From assembly GCA_013397115.1 (NCBI GenBank), contig VWZW01006279.1, forward strand, positions 1,261,752-1,325,751: 64,000 nt of DNA, in the 5' to 3' direction. Of the stretch, positions 11,466-23,600 are shown piece by piece. This DNA comes from Edolisoma coerulescens (lineage: Eukaryota > Chordata > Aves > Passeriformes > Campephagidae). The notes below the pieces were generated by a model that saw only the letters and a list, made by a program, of their open reading frames with translations, was not told the origin of the DNA and did no database searches. The first letter of the stretch is position 1. The number at the start of each line of letters is the position of its first letter. Made by a program: the position numbers and the translations under genes.

Positions 11466-12940
11466 TTCTCAGGAAACTATATCTCAAGGTTGCTGTGAGC
11501 CTGGACAACCCAGTCTGCAAAGTTTAAGCACAAAAATGTCATCAGATTTAACCCCTCACACATCTGTGGTCTTTTGATGGCAATTCAGCTTTCCGTTTTG
11601 GCACCTTCTGATTTTAAGCTCTCTCTGATTATCACAGATACATTATGCAACAACTCCTGTGAACATATTCATAGGGACTAGCTCAGGCTATGTTTGCCTT
11701 GTCTGGGACACCTTTCACATACCTCAGTTCACCGAACTCCTGAGCCTGAGGAGCAGTCTGAGAAGAGTGAAAACAGAGAAAAGGGGGTAACAAGCACCTT
11801 GACTGTTCAGTAGCAAGTTTTGAAGCCAGAAGAGCATCTACAGAGTGGAATTAATGGTGCTGAGCATTCTGTATCTGCACTATATATCTTTGTGTGGGGT
11901 TTAATTTAAACTAGCCTCAGTTTGATCCCAAGGATAAGAATACTATGGGCAGTTGGATCACACTAAGTGCACTTCTGGAGCACATGCTACAATTGAGTTT
12001 CATCCAAATGGCATCCAGTTTGCACACTCCAAGACCACTCCACAGTAAGAACCAAAGCATGTTGTGGGGGCAGTCAGGAGATTTATTGCAGAAATGCATG
12101 CCAGATCCAAACTCAAATGCTAATTTTGTACCCCCACTGACTACTACAACAAGGCTTTGTAAGGGGTTATTGTCAGTGTGCTGTAGGGTAAGAGTTTAAC
12201 CTACTGTGAACAATTAAAGTTCTCCAAATTATTTCCCTTCTTCTCCTTTCCCCTCCCTACAATCTACATTCTGATTGTGTCAAACCATTTATTTATCAGT
12301 TAATTCATTGTAAGTCAAAAATATGGCTCATTGAGCTTGCAGACAATGTCATTTATTTTCCCTTCTTTTTTAAAGCAAGATCTTGAACTGTTTCATCTTC
12401 TGTTTAAATAAAGCTTCCTAGACACTATCAAGAAGTCATATGTGATGGGGGCACATTCATGAGATTACGTGCTGCCATGACCACAACATGCAGCTCTCAA
12501 CATCCTTTGTGCTAGACCCGTAAGGCCCTGGAAGCAAAAGGCTTGTATACCTTTGCATTCAAAATGTTGGCCCTGTCATGCAAGTTACTATATCTGTATA
12601 TTGTACAGGAATGTGTCTGCTTTCCAGAGCTGGGAAGGTGGGGTGAGATAGAGACTGAGCAGCCGGGGTGGAAATTCACCATATTCACTTTAAGGGCCAG
12701 CATGTTTGTACCTGACAGAATTTGAACTGGGTTTCTGTGGGTAACACTCTCACTGGCAGCGCTCGTTACCAACAGCAAACCTCAACAGATGCTGAAAAAC
12801 CACTGGGAATCTGCCTTAATTTCAGGACAGTTAAGTTTATGACATCAAGTTTTAGTCCCTATACCAGCAGCATTTTCTCTTTTTTTGCATGCACAGGCCA
12901 ATACAACAAACTCTTCCCGAACCTAGTCTTAGAAACATTT
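11466..12940. other. non-coding, no recognised element
   Basis: Unique sequence. Short frames such as 11945-12199 have no recognised domain. Several AATAAA strings (for example near 12407) have no transcript evidence around them. Confidence 0.55.
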
Positions 12941-13035
12941 AAAAAAAACCCAAAAATAACCTCCCAACCAACAAAAACCCAAGCAAACAAACAAAAAACC
13001 AAAAAACCAACCAACCAACAAAAAAAACCCCCCAC
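12941..13035. repeat. A/C low-complexity tract (AAAC/AACC-like)
   Basis: About 95 bases built almost only from A and C, with CCAACCAACCAAC-type units near 13006-13018 and AAACAAACAAA near 12984-12992. It is imperfect, suggesting an old degenerate microsatellite. The apparent lysine/proline/threonine-rich end of the frame 12722-13060 is just translation of this tract. Confidence 0.85.
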
Positions 13036-14212
13036 AACTCCAAATAGTAAAGCAAAATAAATGCCAGACTGACATAATGTCTACATTTGATTATAAGGGC
13101 AATATAAACCAATTGCCTGTGTATTTATTTTTCACTCAAGAAGGCATAAGAAAAGCAGATATCCTTGTAAGGAAAGCATCCATAATCTCTTGGTTTGAAA
13201 TATTTAATATTTCCTAGAAAGGGTAAGATGTGACCAGCATGCCCATATGACATAAACAGTGGTGGGAATTACAGTTCTGTAATTCAGTTCAAATGAGCCT
13301 AGATCAGAGGCAACTGCCAGGCTGATGAGCTGCAGTTCACAGGGTAGAAGTCAGACAACCAATGGGATTTAATAAAATAATTCAAAAAAAAAGTCCTTAA
13401 CCTTGCTATGCCTCCTCTTCATCTGAATGAAAACACATTCATTACTGAATTAAACCAGTGAACACGTCTCATTGGTGACGTACACCATCAGTCCTAATGG
13501 TTCCTCAGCAGCGCACCAGGATATGGAAGCTGAAGTCCAGGAGAGGGAAGTTACTAATGTGTGTATGCTAGAAGCATGCTAAGAGTGCATCTTTCCTCCC
13601 TCTGAATGCTGAATTTAATTTTAAGCTGCCATTAGATGATTTGAATGACATTGCAACTACATTCTTGTGAAGCCAAAAGAAATTATCTCTCTTAGCTTAA
13701 AAGTCATCACAATTCTACAAAAACTTTTGCAACAAATATAATTTTCTGTGTTAGTAATAATTCAAAGTTCTGACTGAATCTAATTTGAATTTTTCCTCGC
13801 AGCTGTGTGCCCAAGTTTCTTGTGTTCACAGTAGTTCATACTATCACATCAAATTACAATTCAGTAGAACTAAAGAGGTGGAACTCAGGTGCAGCTAGTC
13901 TTTGCTATTTAAAAAAAAAAAATCCAGCTATCAGTGATAGCCATGGAAAAACTGTTGTGGTTTAACAAAAGGGTTGTTTCTCAAACTGTTTCTCAGGAGG
14001 TGCATTGAGTTGCAGCTTGACAACTTCTAGGATAAAAAGTAACATTAAAACTGCCTCATCCAACAGGATTTCAGAGCAAGTAAGGGTATACCCATATCAT
14101 TCAAGAACCAAGGGTAGGAGCTTTCTCCCAAGATAAAGTGTCCTGCTGTGATTTCACTTGCAGCTGAAGGCTGGATGTTTCTTGATGTGGAGGGCAGCAG
14201 TTTAACAGTGCA

Positions 14213-14287
14213 CAGTGTTCACAATACTACAAGAATATGTAGTATTTTTACAGTATGTACAGTGTGTTTACAATACTACGCGAATAT
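14213..14287. repeat. imperfect direct repeat with internal hairpin
   Basis: Two copies of a 26-28-bp unit, each containing ACAATACTAC, start at 14213 and 14260. The first copy also forms an inverted repeat: AATACTAC (14223-14230) pairs with GTAGTATT (14239-14246) across an 8-base loop. It looks like a local duplication of about 47 bp. No transposon match was recognised. Confidence 0.7.
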
Positions 14288-17200
14288 CCAGGTCACATAT
14301 ATGAGGGCTGTGAAGGTGAAAATGTGAATACTGCTGTGATAATAAAGTAAGATCCTTAGGATGTTGTGATGTTAAATTGACATCAAGAATGAAAGCTGCA
14401 CTGAGACCAGCTACGGGCTTATCTTCTTCCACAATTTGCTTTCTCCTTTTTCAACTCCTCTCTACCCCAAACCTGCATCTTAACTGACGGTCAGGTACTG
14501 AATCTGCTCTGTTGTCTCCTTTTGTAAGTAAATTCTCTTCTGCATCATGTCTAAGTAGATGGCACCATCCTAAATACCTTCAGCTTCATTAACACTATCT
14601 CCTTTCTCTTGTTACAGCCTGGTCATAAATGTTCACAACAGTGCACTACAAAAAGGTTGTTTTAATGACATTGAGGCTATGATATATGATCACTGATCCC
14701 ACACAATGTGTTTTCCTACAAATAGCCTTGCAAATAGCCCCAGTGTTAAACATAAACCTTTATATCAGAGCACTGTGTTCAGCAATTCCTCAAGGAAGAA
14801 AAGGCCACAAAAAAATCTTTCAGGGTCTGACCTGGAGAAAATATCTGTTTGTGAGATTTGCTTAATTCCATGTTGCAAGTAATAGGAAGGGATGGTACAT
14901 ACTCTTCCTCCTTGTGCCTCCAGGTGCCCTCATGGAGACAAGTAAATAAAGTGGAGACTTGCTGAAAACCAAATGCTTCAAGGACAGTTATCAGTGCTAT
15001 AGTGTACTCGACTTCCTATGCAGCTAGATATTTATATGTTATCAAAATGCAACTTTTTTTGCTGTAAATCCTATGGATCTTTTAAAGTTTACAAAGAGCA
15101 AAGGGATTATTTAAATAATTCTTTATGTACATCTGACCAATTAAGCTCTTATTATAAACTAGACTTTTAAATCTCTGAAGCAAAGTAATATCTAAAAAAA
15201 GAAAGAAAATTAGACCAAAAGGCATCAGGATTGATATGCAAGCTGACATGGTAGGAATCTGACAGAGACTGAATTTCTAAAACCCAAGTTGTATTTACAA
15301 CAGTATTCAAAGCTGGCTGGAAGGAAATATTTCTCTGCCTTCTCTAGAAAATCAGCTTATGACAATTTCAAAGAGAAATGAACCTAGCAAGCTTGCTTCC
15401 TTTCTAATTTCTTATTTTTCATAATTGACTTCTATTAGATTGGATTATAAAGTGTACTCAAATTACTGACTCACCAATCCCAAGAAGGCAAGTCTTTAAA
15501 GTAATGAGATTAACAACTGTTGATCAAAGAAAATTGCCATAGATGCAGAGCTCTGCTTTTGTTGGTGAAATGTGTTGTTAGAGATCTGGCTGGACTGATG
15601 GGTATTTCATGCTGGCCACCATGGACAGCTGCACATGGGAAGCATTGCTCCTGGAACAACACAGAGGCCTGCCCATGGGAGTTGACTCCTAGTGGAAGTT
15701 CAAAGGTTTTTTCATCTCTCTTTTCAGGGATACTAGAAAATGTAGTAGAAACAGGAAATGAACTTTCCCTCATAAGCAGATTCATCCCAGTGTCCTTTAT
15801 TATTCCAGAAGCTCTGGGAAGGTCTTTGAGCCTGCTGGGAAGTTCTATGAATATGGGGGAATTAAAGGAAATTGTCTTTGGAAGCCGTCATCCTTCCCAG
15901 AGTTTCTGTCAAACATGCCACAGTGAATGCGTCAGAGCATCCTCAGGAAAGGCTGGTTCATGGAGTTTCCCAACACCAGTTTTGATGTCTCCAGAGGAAA
16001 ATAAACATCTTCCCACCATTTTCAGGGCAAAAGCCAGCATTTCATATAAGTGCAAGGAAAAGAAGAGGATCAAGGTGGAACGGGTGCTCTTGGGGACAGG
16101 GAGCTGGGGGGAAGTGAGCAATAAAAAAAGCAGCCAGGCAAGATTAATTTGAACCCCTTTAGCTGGGTGGTGATTAGATTGAATGCATTCTATCCACTTG
16201 GGCAAGAAGGCAATTTGTTGCTCCACATGGCTATTAGCAGGATAGATTAGCTTCATGGAAATAGAGGCTCTAAGGTTTGGGATAAGCATTCCTGAAGGAG
16301 AAAAACTTTAATACAGATAAATTTTAACACAGCTTTCTTTTTTCTATTGTCTTCCCATAGAAAGCTAAGCTGGCATATTATACAGACTGTGCTTCTAGAA
16401 CAGAGAAAAGCAGGGATATTTTCCCTCAGTCCTACTTATACCCATCCACTCTGAGATCCCTCTGTGAAAAAATAAAAAGTAATAGAGAAGAAACACAGTT
16501 TGAACAAAAACAAATATAAAGGCCATCTCTGCTGTCTTGGTGATTGTTTTACACTCAGTCTGCTTTGACCTTTGCTGATGGGGCTCCTCACCAACACATA
16601 CCTGGGAGCAGACTCTTTTAAGCACTCTAAGTGTTCACAGTGTGATGCTGGTAAGGAGATTGCAGGACCCCCTTAGAAAGCATCCCATGAAGCAGAGCGT
16701 CAAGTGGCCGAACTGCCCTTGCCACGATCACATTTCCCTATAGCTCAAAGGTCAATGTCTGTTCTGTTTTCAGTGTACATCGAAATTCCCCTATTCTGAA
16801 GAAACAAAAAATGCTTTGGGGGCAGACTGTATCCAGAACTCTTCTGCAAGTATTTTTGATGAAGAAAGAAAGCAAAGTAATGACACTGTCTTTCCCATCA
16901 CATCTATGCAGGCCATATAAACCACAGGAAGAGTGGCAGCCCTCAGTAAACAATACACCACAGAGACACTTATTTTATCCTCACACCCTGTGGAGCTGAG
17001 AATGAAGAACACTTATCTCCAGATCTCAGACTGAAACTTAACTGAGTGCGAATCAAACCATTAATGAAGTTCAAAAGTGGAGGATGGTTCTTATTACTAT
17101 TATGTTCTCATTTCTGTCCTCTTGATTTCCATCTGAAAATAAACATTTTTTAAAAATCAGAATACTTCCTGAAGTGACCAACATTGGGAATATTGGGAAA

Positions 17201-18076
17201 ATAGATGAGTGACAAAAAAACTTTTTTCTCAGACCCATGCTGTTTAAATTACTAGAATTTCTTTCAAATATGCAGTTAAAATGCAAAATTCACTCTCTGC
17301 TCACACCATCCAAAGGGATCCAACTTAGATTATCCCTATAAGAAACACGTGCAAATGATATTCACACGGCTTTCCTCCACTGGGATCAGTGGTGTCGGTA
17401 CAGAGTGGAGGCAGATACCACCACCAAGAAGCAAGGGTGGTCTTGACCCTCTCTGAAACATGCTACATCCTATCCTGGAACTGGCACTTCCTGGCTGGAT
17501 AGGGCTTTCTATTTCTATTAGGCTAATTTCCATTGTAATGCAGCCTCCTGATCTTACATAGGAAACAGAGAGTGACCTGAACCCAAAGGCAAAAGTGCAC
17601 AGGCACAGAGAATCTTTCACCAAGAAAAACTGTTTTTCTGTCACATTTGGAGCTATTTTCACATCACCATTCTTCCCTTGATCAAGCTACTCTTTGCTAT
17701 TAAAAAGATTTTAAAAGGCTTCAGGCTGTACAATTTTATATGTTTTAGCACAGCATGTTCATGAAGGAAGCATCTTGAAGCAGGTGTGATTTCAGGATAT
17801 GTCAGTTGACCTTAAAAGTAACCATGAATTTTAGCACAGTGATTTCCACAGGCAAATAACCACATCTATCCACATTCATGTCAAGAGAAAGATTAGAACT
17901 AGAATCTCCAAATGTCAAGCTCATGAGAGTAGTAAAAAAGAGGAAAAAAAAGCACATCAAGAGCAATAGCAAAATCTCCTACTCCTGACCCCATCAGAAG
18001 AGGTGAACTCCAACAGGCAAAAGGAAATATAATGACAGTGCCAATGAAGCAGTTATGCAGCTTCAGTTGCAAGGTT

Positions 18077-18098
18077 ATCACTAGGATATCACTAGGAT
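18077..18098. repeat. two perfect 11-bp tandem units
   Basis: ATCACTAGGAT occurs twice without a gap. This is probably a replication-slippage duplication. The perfect identity suggests it is fairly recent. Confidence 0.85.
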
Positions 18099-20559
18099 AC
18101 CTCATTAAGAACTCACATCTAACAGGACTTCTGGGCTGAAAGCTCAAAGGAAATTTTGTGCAGTACTTATACTGAGATTTGCACATCTTCACACTTAGAC
18201 CTGGGCTTGACTTCAGCATATACATCTCTCAGCAGAGAGATGAAGAAGAAAGCTTACCTATTCGAGTAGTAAAGCTTGGTTTGCCAGAGAGAAGGTACAG
18301 ATTGCATTTTCACCCTTTGTATGGTTCCTGCCCTCTGTCTTTTGACACAATAGAATGTCTTGGCCATAACAAGAAAAAAAAAATCCAAGCATAAAAAAGT
18401 CTCATAGCACATGTGGAAACAAAGGAATAATTTTTTTCCAAAGAACTGAAAATGAGGCCTGTGTACTGTTGAAGGAGAGAAACTAGATCAGGAATTCTGG
18501 CAGTGGGAGGAAAGGCATGTACATAGACCTGCAGAAAGTTAGAGAGATTATTTGGAAACATAAATCACATTGCTGCGGTATCAGCCAGCCATAGCAACAT
18601 CCCTATAGATGGGACTAATCATCAGGTTGGTCCGGTTAGGCTTGGTTCCCTGTTCCATAGTGGAGCTTTCTAAAAAAATTTCCTGAAAACCCAGTAAAAG
18701 GCAGGAAAATTCACCTGCAAATGAACCATTTCTTGCCAGAGACTCAGTGTGCACTTTTTAAATCACAAGCCCTCACTATAGTCAATGTGTGTGCTCTCCA
18801 GGAGTCTAGCCCTAGCTCATATCCAGGGCAGAGGGCAAACGATAGAATAAAGCTAAGAAGGATCCTCCCAAAGAGGACAAAATTGAAAAAAAAACCCACC
18901 TCAACAGATTCCAAATGCATCTTTAATTTCACATTTTTGCCTGTCTCCATGAGGATTTGGCCATGGAAATTTAAAAAAATGTCACTGAGTATCAACTTGG
19001 TGGTCAGGATGTAACTGTAGTAAGGGCACTGCCTCAGCAGTTTCAGCACCTCTTTTAGGCATTCTGAACACTAAGTCCTGAATCAGCCTCAGGACTGAGC
19101 CTTACACTGAACCTCGTGTGCCTGCTAGCACCACTGCCTCTGAGTTCTCCTCCCAAAGTACTACAGGGTCAAAGTACAAGAGAACTCAGCTCAAAAACTG
19201 TTGTGGAGTGATGTGTGGGAAGTGAAAGCCTCCTGAAGACTGCAATTTCCCTCAATGATTTTGGTGCTGTTATATGCTCAGTTTCTGCCAGAAGTTTGTG
19301 TTCTGGCAAGCTTCTAGCTAGCAGCATGAGAAGGGGGGAAGACATTTCTTTTAAGGATTTGTTTCCTGAGTTATGCACCACTGAAGAACCTTGTGACAAA
19401 TTATTTTGCAGGGTGTGTTAAATAATATTAGAAGGGGGTTCCAACCCATGATCACAGATAATTATGTTAAGAGCAGCTTAACAAGCAACTCTTTCTCAGT
19501 CTTGCTACTGTAATTCCCCATGTGCATTTAACCTGCCTAGAGTGGAGAGGCAACATGTACCATTTAGGCCTTTGCTCTAACTTAGGGTGTCAAGGAAGCC
19601 CCAATTTTGTGAAGAGAGCTGGCACTTTTACAGAGAATTCACTTGAAAAACCTTTGACATGGCATATTTTGTGCCAGCATAATTTCTATTATGAAGCAAG
19701 AGAAGGCAGAAAAGAAAAAAAAAAGGGAAAGCCCATCCCTGACCTGGAATTTTTGGTGAATGCTGGAGTAACAAATAGGGGACACATGTTGCTTTAAGCA
19801 GTGAACAGAGGATGTGAAAGAGAAACTGGAGCTGCTGTGGTAGCTGAGGGGAAGAGGGAAGGATAAATGAGTTTCCGCAGGAGAAGGCTGTAAGGACACA
19901 GGGCACAAATCCATAAAGACACAGGCTTCACTGATTCCTACACTCATACAGCAACTTGTTTTTCGAGGGGGAAGCCATTTCACTATTAGGCCCCATTGTG
20001 CTATTTTGAACAAGAAACCTACTTTTCATTACCAGGAACCAACGTTAGCCCTCTTCATGTCTGTCAGACTCAGTCTCAGATGTCTGGCAATTACTTGAAA
20101 TTGAACTCAAAACAATACTGAGGTTTTATTGATAGCTTCTCATCAGTTGCTTGCTGTTTCTTGCCTTTCAACCAATAGCCTGGAGAGCATCCAATTCTCC
20201 TACACTGTGCCCAACAGGGTCAAATTTCAGCGAGGTTATTGATTGGGACTGGACATTTAAGGAACATACGACCACTGTGGTGGCATGAACAGCTTTTTAC
20301 GTGCTCATAAATATTGCTAGGTTGAAACATCCCCTTTCTCATGCTGAAAATTGAAACGTTATTTCCTTGTTTCTCTTCTGGCTCAGCATTTTAATACTGT
20401 AATTTGCAGTTTCCCTTGATTTCCAAACTGTGCAGGGATAAATGCTGCTGTGAGAGTTATTTCAGGTAGCCAATCCCAGAGCCTCTTCCAGCTGGACTAA
20501 ACAAAATCAGTCAAATCTTGTCTAGCAAGAATTTCAAAGAGAAGAAGCAATAGATATGT

Positions 20560-20900
20560 CGATACTTCATGGATTTTTTTAATGAAATCTCTTGGCGGCA
20601 GAAAAACTATTGGAATTTTTTTGTTGTTATTATTTTGATCAGACTCTGGCCTTTTATTTGCTGGGAGGGATGGAGGGATTCTGTCAAGAGAAGGTCAACA
20701 TCTTGAAGATGTGACTTGTTTATAGTGAAATTGGCCTTTGCAAGGCTAAACTAGTGCTATTGTATGCCCCTGATTCCCACTTTTTAGGACCTCGCTTTGA
20801 ATCAAATGCTAAAGCTAATGGTCTGTTGACTGATGTGTCAAACTCTAAATTTCCAAGGGACTTGGAAATGATCTGCCTCCTTAAAAAGTAGACACTAACT
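20560..20900. other. candidate conserved non-coding element
   Basis: A non-repetitive block with CTTGGCGGCAG (20591 on), a TGTTGTTATTATTTTGATC stretch (20622 on) and a dense central part (20740-20860) containing AAAGCTAATGG and TTTGAATCAAATGC. It is free of low-complexity tracts and has the even texture of constrained vertebrate non-coding DNA. Motif reading alone cannot prove it. Confidence 0.28.
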
Positions 20901-23429
20901 GAAAAGAGAAAAAACCACATGGGTTTCACACACTTGTTTGTTGAATTCTAAAATTCAACTGTAGGGCTTCACTCACTAGAAATCTGAGATGAAGTCCAGG
21001 ACAGCCCCAAAGACAATGTCACAGAAGAGGGCAGGACTACTAGAGACCTCTTGGCCCCAGCTTTAAGCAGAAGCTAACAGTGATTCTGAAAAATTAAAAT
21101 GTTTTTATAATTGTTTCTATAGTGTTTATTAATTACTGCAATATAAGGCAAATATAAGGCTTTGCAACCTCTTTCATACACATCTCATCAAATTCATTTT
21201 GGAGTAGAGACCCCTGGACTGAACAGGCCCATTGGGTTAATGTTTTTACGACATCTATTTAAAGGCTAAGGTTCAGCTGTAGTGCATTAAATAATCAACA
21301 CATTTTGTCACCTGGTTTACTGTGATACTACTGAGACACAGCTTGCCTGTGCACTTTATATCCTTACAGCTGAAATTTTGTTTTCCTTATAGTAGTTCTC
21401 CCTCTCTCTCCATTAAAGTTCATAAGTTGCATTATTCCAAGATGCACTAAAAAGAGAACTGGTTAGAAGGACGTCAAACATGCTCTTCCGTCACAGAATG
21501 CATTTTGTTTTTAAAAAATCCACACAAAATCCAATTACATTAATATTTTGGCATTTTTGTGTATTTTTTTCAATTATGATAGAACACATTATTCCAAGAC
21601 TATAAAAATATTTCACCTTTGAGATTATTTTTCACTCTGTGTTACTGTATAGCATGTGTTATTTTCCTTATTCATTAAAAATATCCATATATCAAGCATC
21701 TATTGACTTCTATCATCTTGATATTAAAAGAGATAAATATTTCTACTTATAAAATAATATAAAATTTATGTAATAAATACTTTAAAAATAAGATTCAGCA
21801 CCTCAATCAAGTAGAAACAAAACATTTTGATGTTTTCTATTTGCTATTTTTACAGCACTGGTTCCCTGAAAATCTAAAAATCTTGGTTTGGAATTCAGAT
21901 TCAGAAACCTGATCAATTTAAAAAGTTTGTCATTCCCTGAGGAAAAGGGATTGTCTGCTGTGTGCGGGTGTAGCTGTACCCTCTGTCAGAAAACTCCAAC
22001 ACAAGAGAGATGTCACAGCCGGGTAAGAAAGCCGATGACAGGAACGGCGCTCCCCAGAAGGTTGGAACTTTAGCTGGACTCCAACACTAACAGTCAATGT
22101 GTGATACCCACAACTATTATAAATCAGCCCTGTAACCTTTAATCAGTGATGTGGCTTCCAAAATGAGGAAAAAAAAATTAATCAACCATGAAAATAAGCA
22201 AATAAACACCAACCATGAAAAAACCCCCAAGTTCACTGCAGTGTTAAATGTTTCTTCTTTTTTTTTTTTTTTAATTTTAGCAGTATAGCTATGTGTTAAT
22301 TATACATATTGCTAAAAAATTCACTGTGTGGTAGAGCAAGTACAAAATTTTATTTTAGAAAAATATTAGTAAAAGCAGCTGTCGGGCTCAGTTGAACTGA
22401 AGCTGAGATTTGGAGGGACCTGCAGTGTTATCACTTAAATCTGATGATTTATGTACCAGCCAGGTGAGAACTAGCAAGATCTGTACGTAGGCAGTCAATT
22501 CTGAGACATTTGGTTTCACATAAACTTATAAGTGTTATTTTCAGATGCTTTTCTCACTCTTTGTAGGATAGCAGAAGGTCCTTGTGGGAAACTAGAAGGA
22601 CAAGGACTGCTCAAAAGCCAGTAAAGGAGTTCAATTTCCAGCTGTTCATTTTGGTCAGAAGAAGGAGAAGAATGGATGTCCTCAGCAGTGCTGCCAAGGG
22701 CTGGTGGATGGGGCAGCAGCTGAAGTGGAAAGAAAAGGAAAGCTGACCAATCCTCAAACTACCCTGACCCCCAAAGCCAGCGAGCTGCTTCCTGGGTGAC
22801 TTCATAACTAAGCCATGAATGAGCCAAAAAGCCTTTAAAGATTGTCTCCCACTTGTTTTGCTTGTTCATGAGAATATGTTGCTCCTGGGAAGTGATGTGG
22901 CCAGCATGTTGTGAGTCATGAATTGCACTGATTGCAAGCACAGCTGGGAATCCTCTTCAGCCATTCCCAATTGCTTCCTTTCTCTAGCCTATTTTATCGT
23001 TTGATTTTTTACTGGCAGAATAAAAAAGTTACATTAAAAATAGGGCTTTGTTGCTTTTTCTGGCCCAAGCACTTCTTGGCAGCTGATTTCTCTATCTCTC
23101 TTTCCCTTTCTTTTAATTTTTTAAAATCTTCATTTATTTAGAGGGCATCAGACCACCCTTCTCTGTCCAGGAAGTCTCTGCTCTCATTGGTCTGGTGGCT
23201 TTCTGTGGCAATTCTTGTTTGAAGCAGGTTGCCCTGGTACCACACCCCCTTCTCCTTTTCCGTTCTGCCTCCTGGCCTGCTCTTGCACAACCACCCATTT
23301 TGTGTATGGTCTTGACGCTGGAAATATCTTGAGTTAAACCCTATTATTGGCTTTCGAGCAGAACTGATAGCTGAAACCCTGGCACTGTAACTCAGTAAAA
23401 CCTTTTTGTGTTCTTCTTTGCTCTTTTCT
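20901..23429. other. non-coding, includes an AT-rich block
   Basis: The section about 21090-21850 is strongly AT-rich with many TTTTTA/ATAATAT strings, resembling a matrix-attachment-like segment. A T15 run lies at 22258-22272. No gene or transposon was recognised. Confidence 0.5.
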
Positions 23430-23600
23430 CATACAAGAGCCCAGAAATTTTCCCTGCAGGCTTATAATTGTGCTGCCATTAAAGGACAGGTCTTTTAAGC
23501 CAATCATCTTAAATGCCCATCTTTCTGTGGTCGGCGATATTTTGTGTCAGAAAAAGCAAATCTCCCTCTCTCCTTGCTGTGCAGACATCCCGATGCAGAA
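23430..23600. other. candidate conserved non-coding element
   Basis: A compact block with TTATAATTGTGCTGCCATTAA (23463 on), AAGCCAATCATC and a CpG-containing GGTCGGCGATATTTTG string near 23530. Retained CpGs flanked by CCAAT- and ATTA-type motifs are the reason for the call. Confidence 0.27.

Larger units (their letters stand above)
13036..20559. other. non-coding, small repeats only
   Basis: No gene or transposon was recognised across this 7.5-kb stretch. It contains an A-run (13911-13922), an imperfect duplication with hairpin (14213-14287) and an 11-bp tandem pair (18077-18098). It also holds the window's longest reading frame (15520-16152, 210 codons), which shows no domain and is opposed by frames of 91 and 126 codons on the other strand. 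The stretch 16130-16290 has an enhancer-like run of ATTA cores but is too weak to call. Confidence 0.5.

Noticed and set aside
13948..13985. LTR-like CTGTTGTGGTTTAAC
   Set aside because: A short isolated match without any further LTR sequence. Weaker than the 43403 fragment.
15520..16152. Longest reading frame, 210 codons, plus strand
   Set aside because: No recognisable domain, signal or repeat pattern. It is opposed by frames of 91 and 126 codons, and a frame this long is not surprising by chance in 64 kb read six ways.
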